A DNA stretch of 11,772 bases. Origin: Bacillota bacterium (lineage in GTDB: Bacteria > Bacillota > Clostridia > Christensenellales > Aristaeellaceae). The notes beneath the pieces were generated by a model that was not told the origin of the DNA, did not search any database, and worked only from the letters and a program-made list of their open reading frames with translations. The stretch is taken from NCBI GenBank assembly GCA_023415145.1, contig JAEZLW010000218.1, positions 1 through 11,772 of the forward strand, in the 5' to 3' direction. This document shows positions 1-5,536 of the stretch, piece by piece. How positions within the stretch are numbered: the stretch's first letter is position 1; every line of letters begins with the position of its first letter. A program made the translations under genes and the position numbers.

Positions 1-207
1 ACCTAAGGCTGCTTGATTCTCATGCGGAGCCCACTAAATTGCGAACTTATATTGACACTAGCTGAATTTACTACCCCAATTACTACCCCAACCAGCCCCC
101 CAACGCCAAAATCACGAAAAGTCACCCAAAGTCACAACCCCTTGATTTTCCTCACATTTTGCGACTGACAGGTATGCCAAAACACCCCAAAACACCGCCT
201 TAACGCC
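1..207. mobile_element. Possible end of an integrated element next to a tRNA fragment
   Basis: No gene longer than about 50 codons fits here. Seen: tandem TACTACCCCAAT-like units near 71-91, direct repeats AAAGTCAC at 118-125 and 128-135, and AAAACACC repeats at 179-196, all lying directly upstream of a tRNA-Thr 3' half. In the plus frame ending at TGA 166-168 the peptide includes EFTTPITTPTSPPTP, which resembles the low-complexity tails of some tyrosine integrases of Firmicute elements, but that frame is closed by a TAA at 4-6, so an intact integrase is not shown. Short direct repeats beside an attachment core are typical arm-binding sites of such integrases. I infer the left edge belongs to an integrated element whose body lies outside the window. 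It could also be ordinary intergenic DNA. Confidence 0.3.
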
Positions 208-251
208 TTGGTAAGGAAGAGGTCTCTGGTACCAGTCCGGTTTTCGCTCCA
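208..251 (+). pseudogene. 3' half of tRNA-Thr (GGT), candidate attachment site
   Basis: The stretch starts with an anticodon loop TTGGTAA (208-214, anticodon GGT), continues with the 3' anticodon strand GGAAG (215-219), the AGGTC variable region, a T-arm-like block (225-241, loop TACCAGT) and ends in CCA (249-251). This matches the second half of bacterial tRNA-Thr. The 5' half is absent: the bases before 208 do not pair with GGAAG, and no acceptor or D arm is found upstream. The T-stem carries a mismatch and the T-loop is atypical, so it is a decayed copy. Similarity starting in the anticodon loop fits an integrase crossover there, leaving a duplicated tRNA 3' end at the distal junction. Confidence 0.5.
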
Positions 252-262
252 TTGAAAGGTTT

Positions 263-302
263 CGCGACTTCAAGAGCGGATTGATGTTGCGGGCCTTTTT
301 TT
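263..302 (+). terminator. Weak intrinsic terminator after the tRNA fragment
   Basis: CGCGAC (263-268) can pair with GTTGCG (286-291, one G-T pair) around a 17-nt loop, and a run of seven T follows a GGCC at 296-302. The position, just after the tRNA-Thr 3' half, suits an old tRNA terminator. The stem is short and the loop long, so the call is tentative. Confidence 0.35.
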
Positions 303-397
303 ATCGTAAAAGGGCAATCAATTTGGGTATTGCATTGTCAGTCGCAGGCAATGCTCTGCCCCACTGTTTTACTCATTCTTCACCTGAAGAAATGTCT

Positions 398-676
398 TCA
401 CACCAGCAAATCTGCCTCTTCCGGATGTTTGCCAAACCAGGCCTTCACATATGAGCAGGTTATGCCCGCCTTCATTCCCCGCTCCTTGATTGATGCAAAG
501 GCGGCCTGCACCAATAGATCCCCTACACCTTGCCCGCGCAGAGAGGGATCAACAAAAGTACTGGTAAAATTGACCACGCCTCCCGCTGTTGTTGGGAACA
601 TGATTACCGCAAGCTGCCTGCCGGATTCATCCATGGCCAATATTCTGTCCGGCTCATACTGGAAATGAAGTGTCAT
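398..676 (-). CDS. Small GNAT-family N-acetyltransferase (Acetyltransf_CG type)
   Basis: A 92-aa protein expected to transfer an acetyl group from acetyl-CoA to an amine; the substrate is unknown. The acetyl-CoA binding loop is visible as RGQGVG (residues 47-52) in DPSLRGQGVGDLLV, preceded by two beta strands (about 12-27 and 33-42). The C-terminal block CSYVKAWFGKHPEEADLL matches the short single-domain GNATs of the YjdJ / PF14542 group, whose usual length is 90-100 aa. An upstream ATG at 700 would add eight residues, but AAAGGTGAG sits right before the ATG at 676, so I choose 676. The gene is monocistronic with its own promoter at 767-795. It is next to the tRNA fragment and may be either element cargo or the first host gene. 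Confidence 0.85.
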   Translation of the reverse strand: MTLHFQYEPDRILAMDESGRQLAVIMFPTTAGGVVNFTSTFVDPSLRGQGVGDLLVQAAFASIKERGMKAGITCSYVKAWFGKHPEEADLLV

Positions 677-766
677 TGTCTCACCTTTCCTGTCAATCAT
701 CTTTGGAAAGAGCTTGACTATCGGACGTAATTTATGAATTTGAAGCCATCATGGATAGCTTTGTAC

Positions 767-795
767 ATCATACTGCTGCCCGCACAATATGTCAA
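767..795 (-). promoter_or_regulatory. Sigma-70 type promoter of the GNAT gene
   Basis: On the minus strand a perfect -35 TTGACA (790-795) and a -10 TATGAT (767-772) are separated by 17 bp. They lie about 90 bp upstream of the GNAT start codon at 676, leaving an untranslated leader of roughly 80 nt in which I see no riboswitch-like structure. Confidence 0.7.
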
Positions 796-846
796 TTATT
801 GTATGAGGAAGAATGTTGTTATACGGTTTCTCGAGTTCTGAGCATA

Positions 847-890
847 AAAGGAGCGCAGGCAGGTCTTTCGTTTCCTGCCCGCGCTCCTTT
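847..890 (-). terminator. Strong terminator after the 53-aa ORF
   Basis: GGAGCGCAGGCAGG (850-863) pairs with CCTGCCCGCGCTCC (874-887) with one A-C mismatch, extended by AAA/TTT, around a 10-nt loop. Read on the minus strand it ends in TTTT. It begins 13 bp after the stop codon of the 53-aa ORF and closes that unit. Flanking A and T runs mean it could also stop plus-strand transcripts. Confidence 0.8.
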
Positions 891-903
891 GTGCAGCATT
901 CAA

Positions 904-1065
904 TTACCTGTTCATCTGGCTGTACCTGAAGATATCGTAGAGCAAGTACATGGCTTCATTCTTTTTCCGGATGGCATCGCGTACCTCTCTGTTGTACTCA
1001 GGGAGATCCTTATCTGTAGAATGCTTCTTAAAGTGACGTCTGAAAAGATCCTGAATTTTTTTCAT
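904..1065 (-). CDS. 53-aa basic protein in operon with the XRE regulator
   Basis: I do not recognise this protein. It starts MKKIQDLFRRHFKKH and ends YDIFRYSQMNR; it is rich in Lys and Arg, has no membrane segment, and most of it (about residues 25-50, VRDAIRKKNEAMYLLYDIF) looks amphipathic helical. Support for a real gene: the ATG at 1065 lies 6 bp after the XRE stop, with GGGAG of the XRE tail spaced correctly as a ribosome binding site, and a strong terminator starts 13 bp beyond its stop. The tight linkage to a small XRE protein suggests a two-gene unit, such as regulator plus partner protein, but no toxin or antitoxin fold can be claimed. It is short enough to be lost in automatic annotation. 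Confidence 0.65.
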   Translation of the reverse strand: MKKIQDLFRRHFKKHSTDKDLPEYNREVRDAIRKKNEAMYLLYDIFRYSQMNR

Positions 1066-1071
1066 ATAGAA

Positions 1072-1293
1072 TCAACTCCCGTTTATTGTAAAGGTCGGTG
1101 ATAGCAGCGTATCCAGCGATACGCGCAGCGTTTTCGAGAGGGGATAGAGCAGCATGATATCCGGGTACGCGATATCGCGCTCCCACTTGGATATGGCCGG
1201 AGGCGTTATGCCAAGTCTTAAGGCAAGCTGCGCCTGTGTGAATCCCTGCGCCCGTCGCAAGGATTGAATTCTTGTTCCCAGTGAGCAGATCAT
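1072..1293 (-). CDS. XRE-family helix-turn-helix transcriptional regulator
   Basis: A 73-aa protein that is almost entirely one HTH_3 domain. Helices 2-3 lie at about residues 18-40 (FTQAQLALRLGITPPAISKWE), with the classic SKWE recognition-helix end and the helix-5 region around SKTLRVSLDTLL (53-64). Such single-domain proteins bind short dyads as dimers, often repressing their own promoter. The open frame extends upstream to 1407, but that extension crosses the terminator at 1319-1355, whereas AAAGGA precedes the ATG at 1293 by 10 nt; I use 1293. It is followed 6 bp later by the 53-aa ORF. Its transcription appears to come from the promoter at 1499-1527 by readthrough of the intervening terminator, or from a weak promoter not seen. 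The dyad over that promoter is a candidate binding site. Confidence 0.85.
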   Translation of the reverse strand: MICSLGTRIQSLRRAQGFTQAQLALRLGITPPAISKWERDIAYPDIMLLYPLSKTLRVSLDTLLSPTFTINGS

Positions 1294-1318
1294 TTGGAGA
1301 TCATCCTTTCTGACAATC

Positions 1319-1355
1319 AAAAAAGCGGCCGTATGCAATGCACGCATACCGCCGC
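1319..1355 (-). terminator. Intrinsic terminator between leader ORF and XRE gene
   Basis: GCGGCCGTATGC (1325-1336) pairs with GCATACCGCCGC (1344-1355) with one C-C mismatch around a 7-nt loop. Six A at 1319-1324 give a U6 tract on the minus-strand RNA. It lies 18 bp after the 30-aa ORF stop and 26 bp before the XRE start, so it stands as a barrier or attenuator within the unit. Part of its 5' arm and loop (TGCACGCAT on the plus strand, 1339-1347) is exactly complementary to the start region of the leader ORF. Confidence 0.75.
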
Positions 1356-1373
1356 CTTTGGGGGACAACAGAA

Positions 1374-1466
1374 TTATCCCGCTGTTATGGACAGAGGTAC
1401 AGTACATGGTTTCTGGTTAAGGCTGTTTTGTTGGGTAAGTCTGAGCTTTGCAAACGTAGAAACCAT
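1374..1466 (-). CDS. 30-aa leader peptide or small protein upstream of XRE
   Basis: A short ORF beginning MVSTFAKLRLTQQNSLNQ and ending VPLSITAG. It has an excellent ribosome binding site, AAAGGAGGTG five bases from the ATG, and lies about 25 nt downstream of the expected transcription start of a consensus promoter. A strong terminator follows its stop. This promoter / short ORF / terminator / gene layout is that of attenuation leaders. The peptide has a Lys-Leu-Arg (residues 7-9); a basic-X-basic triplet near the N terminus occurs in macrolide-arrest leader peptides, but that parallel is only suggestive. No run of a single amino acid codon, as in amino acid attenuators, is present. It could instead be a stand-alone small peptide or an sRNA with incidental coding. 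Confidence 0.5.
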   Translation of the reverse strand: MVSTFAKLRLTQQNSLNQKPCTVPLSITAG

Positions 1467-1494
1467 GCGTGCACCTCCTTTCTTTCAAAATCCT

Positions 1495-1527
1495 GGATAT
1501 CGTACCATATCCGGATCATTTTTTCAA
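1495..1527 (-). promoter_or_regulatory. Promoter with overlapping dyad (candidate XRE operator)
   Basis: Minus strand: -35 TTGAAA (1522-1527), 17-bp spacer, -10 TACGAT (1499-1504). A dyad GGATAT-N6-ATATCC (1495-1512) covers the -10 box, the expected place for a repressor site. A second imperfect dyad, AACCA-A-TGGTT (1546-1556), lies upstream of the -35. The promoter drives the leader ORF and, by readthrough, XRE and the 53-aa gene. That the XRE protein binds here is inference. Confidence 0.65.
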
Positions 1528-1588
1528 GCCCATTTCTTGCAACTAAACCAATGGTTAACTTTGCGTGCGCTTCTGTTTCGCCCAAATC

Positions 1589-1602
1589 ATGAAAGCTTTC
1601 AT
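1589..1602. promoter_or_regulatory. 14-bp perfect palindrome in divergent intergenic region
   Basis: ATGAAAGCTTTCAT is a perfect palindrome midway between the minus-strand leader promoter and the plus-strand acyltransferase start at 1701. It might be an operator for either side. I see no convincing -35/-10 pair for the acyltransferase gene in the 1528-1700 stretch, which otherwise holds nothing recognisable. Confidence 0.3.
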
Positions 1603-1700
1603 CAGGAACCATACATAGAATGATACACACCGAAGAACACTGTTGTGGGAGCCTTTCTTGCTTTGCAAGGCGGATCAGCACAAAGAAAGGAACATCACAA

Positions 1701-2792
1701 ATGAACAGGAATGCCGTCACGACAGAGCGTATGAGGTGGGTCGATGTTCTGAAATTCCTGGGCATTTTTGCAATCTATCTGGGTCACTTTGGGGAGCAGG
1801 CAGGGAAGCTATACCCATTTTTCTATACATATCATGTGCCCTTGTTTTTCTTTGTGTCCGGCTTTTTTGCCGATATCAGAAATGGAGAGACATTTTTGAT
1901 ATTTGCAAGAAAGAAGTTCAGAACGCTCATGATGCCGTATTTTGTGTTTGTGGCGCTGTCCATGCTGATGCATGCGGTGCAGTATGATCTGGCGGCGGAG
2001 ATACTATTGTATGAATTGCAAAGGTATGTATTTGCGGTAAGAAATACGCTTCTTCATTCAAGCTTGTGGTTTTTTTCATGCCTGTTTGCCGTGTCGCTCA
2101 TGCATAGGCTGCTCATGATGATAGCGAAAAGAAAATGGATTGTTCTTGCGGTATCATTGGTGCCGGCATGTTTTTGCCAATTTGAGCAGCCATCATGGTT
2201 TTGGAATCTGGACAGCGCTTTGCAATATCTTGTCTACTACGCCTTGGGAAACATATGCTTTTCAATCATCAGCAAATACAGGTATGAATGCTTCCGGTTC
2301 AAAGGCAGGCTTGTTTATGCCATACTGGTGTTGATCTCATTTTTGATAGCATTCAAGACATACCTGTTTGGCAGCCTGTACCTGATGCTAAAAGTACTCG
2401 GCTTTTATCTGCCTTCTCAGGCGGAGGCCTTTTTTACGGTAATCAATACATCCATCATCCTGTTTGCCAACATTCAACTGGCGTTTTGGCTTGACAGGAA
2501 GAACCTGTTTGGCAGCATTGGAAGGGAAACACTGATGCTGTGCGGGATGGAATTTGTAACAAAGAATATACTGCAATCAGTTATTGCAATGCTGGGCTTT
2601 GCTGTTAGGCTTGATACCCCCTTGATGGCGCTTCTTTACACGGTGCTTTGCGTGGCCGTATCCTATAAAGTGCTCGTTCCCATACTGCACAAATGCTTCG
2701 GAGGGCTGCTGGGCATAAAAGAAAGCGTATCGCATGATGCCTCAAACGCTTATGCAAAACAGATGGACAAGCAGGACCGTGCCGCCATGTAA
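1701..2792 (+). CDS. Integral membrane acyltransferase, acyltransferase-3 family
   Basis: A 363-aa polytopic membrane protein of the Acyl_transf_3 (PF01757) family, which moves acetyl or other acyl groups onto sugars or other extracytoplasmic acceptors. The N-terminal signature RWVDVLKFLGIFAIYLGHF (12-30) contains the conserved Asp15, Lys18 and the probable catalytic His29 at the end of membrane segment 1; HVPLFFFVSGFF (45-56) is the second typical block. About ten hydrophobic segments follow, with a short hydrophilic C-terminal tail (SHDASNAYAKQMDKQDRAAM). There is no extra SGNH domain, unlike OatA. The frame is open from 1620, but AAAGGAAC before the ATG at 1701 and the family alignment set the start. 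The coding sequence is richer in A/T-ending codons than the genes right of 3839. The acceptor is not predictable; cell-surface polysaccharide or peptidoglycan-linked sugar is usual. Confidence 0.88.
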   Translation: MNRNAVTTERMRWVDVLKFLGIFAIYLGHFGEQAGKLYPFFYTYHVPLFFFVSGFFADIRNGETFLIFARKKFRTLMMPYFVFVALSMLMHAVQYDLAAEILLYELQRYVFAVRNTLLHSSLWFFSCLFAVSLMHRLLMMIAKRKWIVLAVSLVPACFCQFEQPSWFWNLDSALQYLVYYALGNICFSIISKYRYECFRFKGRLVYAILVLISFLIAFKTYLFGSLYLMLKVLGFYLPSQAEAFFTVINTSIILFANIQLAFWLDRKNLFGSIGRETLMLCGMEFVTKNILQSVIAMLGFAVRLDTPLMALLYTVLCVAVSYKVLVPILHKCFGGLLGIKESVSHDASNAYAKQMDKQDRAAM

Positions 2793-2848
2793 TGGGATTA
2801 CAACTATTTTCCTTTGGTTATACTGTGTGGGAAGGGGAGGGTGTTTGA

Positions 2849-3076
2849 ATGACGAGGGAACAATACAAAAAGATGCAGATGGATGCTTTGGAAAGCTTGA
2901 AAACGGATGTAAGCTCACATAGAAGCAACCCGTTGCTTCTTGCGCCTTTGCGGGATACTCTGGAGCAGCAATATGAGCTGATTTGCAAAAAGCAGGCGGA
3001 ATGGGAGCAAGGACATTTTTGGACGCCCGACAAAGAAAAAAACTATCAGGAAGAATACAAGGATAAGCAACCGTAA
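2849..3076 (+). CDS. 75-aa charged protein of unknown function
   Basis: Not recognised. The protein is rich in Glu, Gln, Lys and Tyr, has no membrane segment or signal peptide, and is probably two amphipathic helices (about 3-22 and 31-55) with a disordered charged tail DKEKNYQEEYKDKQP. AAGGGGAGG eight bases before the ATG is a good ribosome binding site. It lies 56 bp after the acyltransferase and in the same direction; a possible -10 TATACT at 2819-2824 lacks a good -35, so cotranscription with the acyltransferase is the simpler reading. Confidence 0.65.
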   Translation: MTREQYKKMQMDALESLKTDVSSHRSNPLLLAPLRDTLEQQYELICKKQAEWEQGHFWTPDKEKNYQEEYKDKQP

Positions 3077-3105
3077 ACCGGGTGGAAGGATTGCCCAATT
3101 TGATA

Positions 3106-3137
3106 TATAATGAACGTATCAAATGATCTTTGATACG
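3106..3137 (+). promoter_or_regulatory. -10 box followed by a perfect dyad (candidate operator)
   Basis: A consensus TATAAT (3106-3111) is followed by CGTATCAAA (3115-3123), a 5-bp spacer and TTTGATACG (3129-3137), a perfect 9-bp inverted repeat. The predicted transcription start falls inside the dyad, so a bound repressor would block initiation, or the transcript would begin with a hairpin just before the gene at 3149. The -35 (TGGAAG at 3083-3088) is poor, which may mean an activator or another sigma preference. Confidence 0.5.
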
Positions 3138-3148
3138 GGGGCAGTCGT

Positions 3149-3655
3149 ATGGAAACAAACCTCGCCGGGAATGATATTCGGCCGGTTGAGTCCGCGAAAA
3201 AAACATGGAAAGATTACGTAGGATGGGCCGGTTTTGTTGTGACCGCCTTTATTCTGATCCAGCAGATTTTCACGCATGGACAAGGGATATGGTACTATTG
3301 CTTTGGTGAAGGCACGCAGTACATCGGTGCTTTGGGAGATCTGAAGTACAGCCTGCTGTATCACATCACGACCGTATTCGATGTTTTAAGAACGTTCTTC
3401 TTCACGCTGCATCCCCTTGCGGTACTAGTGGTGCTGTTGCTTCGGAAAAGAATCGTGCCCAGGCTGCTGGTGATTTTTGCCGGGGTCGCCGTTTTTACAA
3501 CTACCTTGGCGGAGGTTTTGTACAACCTGCTGGCGGCTGAATACAATGGCCCGGTCTACGTAAGCCTTACATCGGTTGTATACCTTGTCATCGATCTTGC
3601 GCTTGTACTTTTCTATTCAAAATCCAAGCGATTCAGAGCAATGTTCATTAAGTAG
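3149..3655 (+). CDS. DUF2569-like four-helix membrane protein
   Basis: A 168-aa protein with a short hydrophilic N terminus (1-22) and four hydrophobic segments at about 24-42, 73-97 (broken by a His-Pro), 101-125 and 135-155. The ending YFSKSKRF-type block (here LFYSKSKRFRAMFIK) and the overall four-segment plan resemble DUF2569 membrane proteins, whose role is unknown. A loop HGQGIWYYCFGEGTQY between segments 1 and 2 is the only polar region of note. The start is set by ATG 3149 with a weak GGGGGC ribosome binding site right after the dyad. It is separated from the 75-aa gene by its own -10 box, so it may be regulated independently. Assignment to DUF2569 is by eye. Confidence 0.7.
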   Translation: METNLAGNDIRPVESAKKTWKDYVGWAGFVVTAFILIQQIFTHGQGIWYYCFGEGTQYIGALGDLKYSLLYHITTVFDVLRTFFFTLHPLAVLVVLLLRKRIVPRLLVIFAGVAVFTTTLAEVLYNLLAAEYNGPVYVSLTSVVYLVIDLALVLFYSKSKRFRAMFIK

Positions 3656-3689
3656 TCCTTATATCTTCCCAATATGACGTTTTCGGGGG

Positions 3690-3800
3690 ATGGTGAGTGA
3701 ACCGAGCGCCGCCAGTGGCGGATGAAGCGAGGTGATGGAATCAAGCGAAACGAGCAATGCGAGCGGCAGCGAAGCAGTGCGACAATTGAGCTTGCGGATG
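3690..3800. repeat. GCGA-rich low-complexity intergenic repeat
   Basis: Between the two convergent genes lies a stretch built of recurring GAGCG / AAGCGA / GCGAG words (for example AGCGAGG, AAGCGAAACGAGC, GCGAGCGGCAGCGAAGC). It contains a small hairpin CCGCC-AGT-GGCGG (3709-3721). Translation gives no sensible protein in any frame. The texture matches dispersed extragenic repeats common in gut Clostridia; whether this one is multi-copy cannot be told from one window. Confidence 0.45.
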
Positions 3801-3801
3801 G

Positions 3802-3835
3802 GGGAAGGGCCCCTTTTTCAAAAGGGACCCTTCCC
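3802..3835 (-). terminator. Long hairpin just after ade
   Basis: GGGAAGGGCCCCTTTT (3802-3817) pairs with AAAAGGGACCCTTCCC (3820-3835), one C-A mismatch, 2-nt formal loop. It starts four bases beyond the ade stop and lies between convergent genes, so it probably ends both transcripts, though no long U tract follows on either strand. Its core CCTTTTGAAAAAGG (minus strand) is identical to the core of the hairpin at 5690-5717 on the other side of ade. Confidence 0.55.
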
Positions 3836-3838
3836 GAT

Positions 3839-5536
3839 TTATATCCCCGTGCCCGTACCCTTCCCCACCGTAACCACACCCAGGGTGGTGAGGCGCAGAG
3901 CGGGGATGACGGGTAAGCTGACGAAGGAGAGGGTCATGAAAGGGTCGATGCCTGGAGAAACGCCAAGGGAGCGGGCGGCTTCTATCAAGCAGGCAAGGGC
4001 CTGGTGGGCATCTTCTGCCGGGAGCGGGCACATGAGCCCGGCGATGGGCAGGGGGAGTTCCGCCAGGATAAACCCGTCGCGGACAACAACCATGCCACCC
4101 TGCAGATCGGCGATACGGCGAACCGCCACGGCCATATCCGCATCGTTTGCCCCCGTCACAATGATGTTGTGGGCATCGTGGGCCACGCTGGTGGCAATCG
4201 CGCCGGCAGCAAGGCCGTATCCTAAAAGGTAGGCCTTGCCCATGTGCCCCGTGCCCCGGTGCCGCTCGATCACGGCGATCTTGATGATGTTTTTGGAAAC
4301 ATTGATTTCGCCGGCGTATCCTTCGTCTGTGGTGATGAGCTCGCCGGGGGTAAGGCCGATGACTTTTTCCCGACCGAGCCGGAAGGATTTTTCGGAAATG
4401 CCTCCGATGTGTACGGCATGAAGGGCAGGAGGAGCAGCCTGAGACTTGGGAAGATGGGTGCCCTGGCCAGGGGAGAAAACGCATTTCCCGGCTTTGTAAA
4501 CGGAATGGATGGCGGCGGTATCCACATCATCAAGCAGCAGAAAATCTGCCTGATACCCCGGCGACAGCGCACCAAGATGATTTAGGCGGAAGCACCGGGC
4601 GGCATTTATGGATGCCATGGTGTACGCTGCCGCCGGGTTCGCTCCCAGAGATATGGCCTTGCGCACCATGTGGTCGATGTGGCCGTGGGTTAAAAGGTCT
4701 TGGGGGTGCTTGTCGTCTGTGACCATCAGGCATCGGGTAGCATATGAGGACTGGAACAGGGGCATAAGGGCGGCGAGGTTCTTGCCTGCCGTACCCTCCC
4801 GAATCATGATCCACTGGCCGAGGCGGAGCTTTTCAATCGCTTCCTCCGCAGATATGCACTCATGGTCGGTTTGTATCCCCACGGAGATGTAGGCATTCAA
4901 GTCCTTTCCAGTTAGGCCGGGGGCGTGGCCGTCCACCATTTTGTGATGGGCGTGGGCGGAGGCGATCTTGCACAGTACCTCTGGGGCGGCGCTTAAGACG
5001 CCGGGGTAGTCCATCATCTCCCCCAGGCCCAGCACACGGGGGTGCGTAAAAAAGGCTTCGGTTTCCTGGGTTCCGATGGTTGCACCGTTTTCATCGTACC
5101 TTGTGGCAGGCACGCAGGAGGGCACCATGAAAAAAACGTCCATGGGCAGGCCTTCTGTAGCGCTTAGCATGTAATCGATGCCCGCCGTGCCCAGGACATT
5201 GGCAATTTCGTGGGGGTCGGCAATCACCGCTGTGGTGCCGTGGGGAATCACCGCCCGGGCAAATTCAAGAGGTGCGACCATGGCGCTTTCCAGGTGGATG
5301 TGCCCGTCTATAAACCCGGGAACAACGGTTTTGCCCGTGGCGTCGATTTCGGTTTCGCCCGCGTATTCCCCGATGCCCGCAATGTATTTGCCGCATACGG
5401 CAATGTCGCCCCGCAGCCATTCCCCGGTGAACACGTTCAGATACGTGCAGTTTTTGAGGACAACGTCAGCCTTTTGCCGGCCGCGGGCAGTATGGACGAG
5501 GGTTTGTAGGAACTCTGGGTCGGAGAGATCGTTCAT
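3839..5536 (-). CDS. ade: Adenine deaminase (EC 3.5.4.2)
   Basis: A 565-aa cytoplasmic amidohydrolase converting adenine to hypoxanthine and ammonia, in purine salvage or breakdown. Landmarks: the metal-binding GFIDGHIHLES (His79, His81), VDGHAPGL (His204), TDHECIS (His225), REGTAGKNL and MVTDDKHP (Asp274/275, likely catalytic/metal Asp), then the C-terminal adenine-deaminase domain with RHRGTGHMGKAYLLGYGL and VAHDAHNIIVTGAND. The length is slightly under the 570-590 typical for AdeC/Ade. The frame is open to 5635, but AAGGAG six bases before the ATG at 5536 fixes the start. It is a single-gene unit with a consensus promoter. Its product hypoxanthine is a substrate class for the molybdenum hydroxylase family encoded at 8133-11772, but that is a separate operon. 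Confidence 0.96.
   Translation of the reverse strand: MNDLSDPEFLQTLVHTARGRQKADVVLKNCTYLNVFTGEWLRGDIAVCGKYIAGIGEYAGETEIDATGKTVVPGFIDGHIHLESAMVAPLEFARAVIPHGTTAVIADPHEIANVLGTAGIDYMLSATEGLPMDVFFMVPSCVPATRYDENGATIGTQETEAFFTHPRVLGLGEMMDYPGVLSAAPEVLCKIASAHAHHKMVDGHAPGLTGKDLNAYISVGIQTDHECISAEEAIEKLRLGQWIMIREGTAGKNLAALMPLFQSSYATRCLMVTDDKHPQDLLTHGHIDHMVRKAISLGANPAAAYTMASINAARCFRLNHLGALSPGYQADFLLLDDVDTAAIHSVYKAGKCVFSPGQGTHLPKSQAAPPALHAVHIGGISEKSFRLGREKVIGLTPGELITTDEGYAGEINVSKNIIKIAVIERHRGTGHMGKAYLLGYGLAAGAIATSVAHDAHNIIVTGANDADMAVAVRRIADLQGGMVVVRDGFILAELPLPIAGLMCPLPAEDAHQALACLIEAARSLGVSPGIDPFMTLSFVSLPVIPALRLTTLGVVTVGKGTGTGI

Noticed and set aside
61..200. CRISPR-like array from the repeated TACTACCCC and AAAACACC words
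   Set aside because: Units are 8-12 bp, adjacent or nearly so, with no regular spacers of CRISPR length.
208..251. Complete tRNA-Thr gene
   Set aside because: No acceptor, D arm or 5' anticodon strand upstream that pairs with the 3' half; only the second half is there.
1385..1765. 126-codon minus-strand frame over the leader and acyltransferase start
   Set aside because: It runs through the consensus promoter and the leader ORF and overlaps the acyltransferase start; no ribosome site at its ATG and no protein-like features.
3732..4232. Plus-strand 166-codon frame opposite ade
   Set aside because: It crosses the hairpin at 3802-3835 and is antisense to the well-supported adenine deaminase; it is Arg/Pro-rich, as expected of a GC-rich shadow frame.
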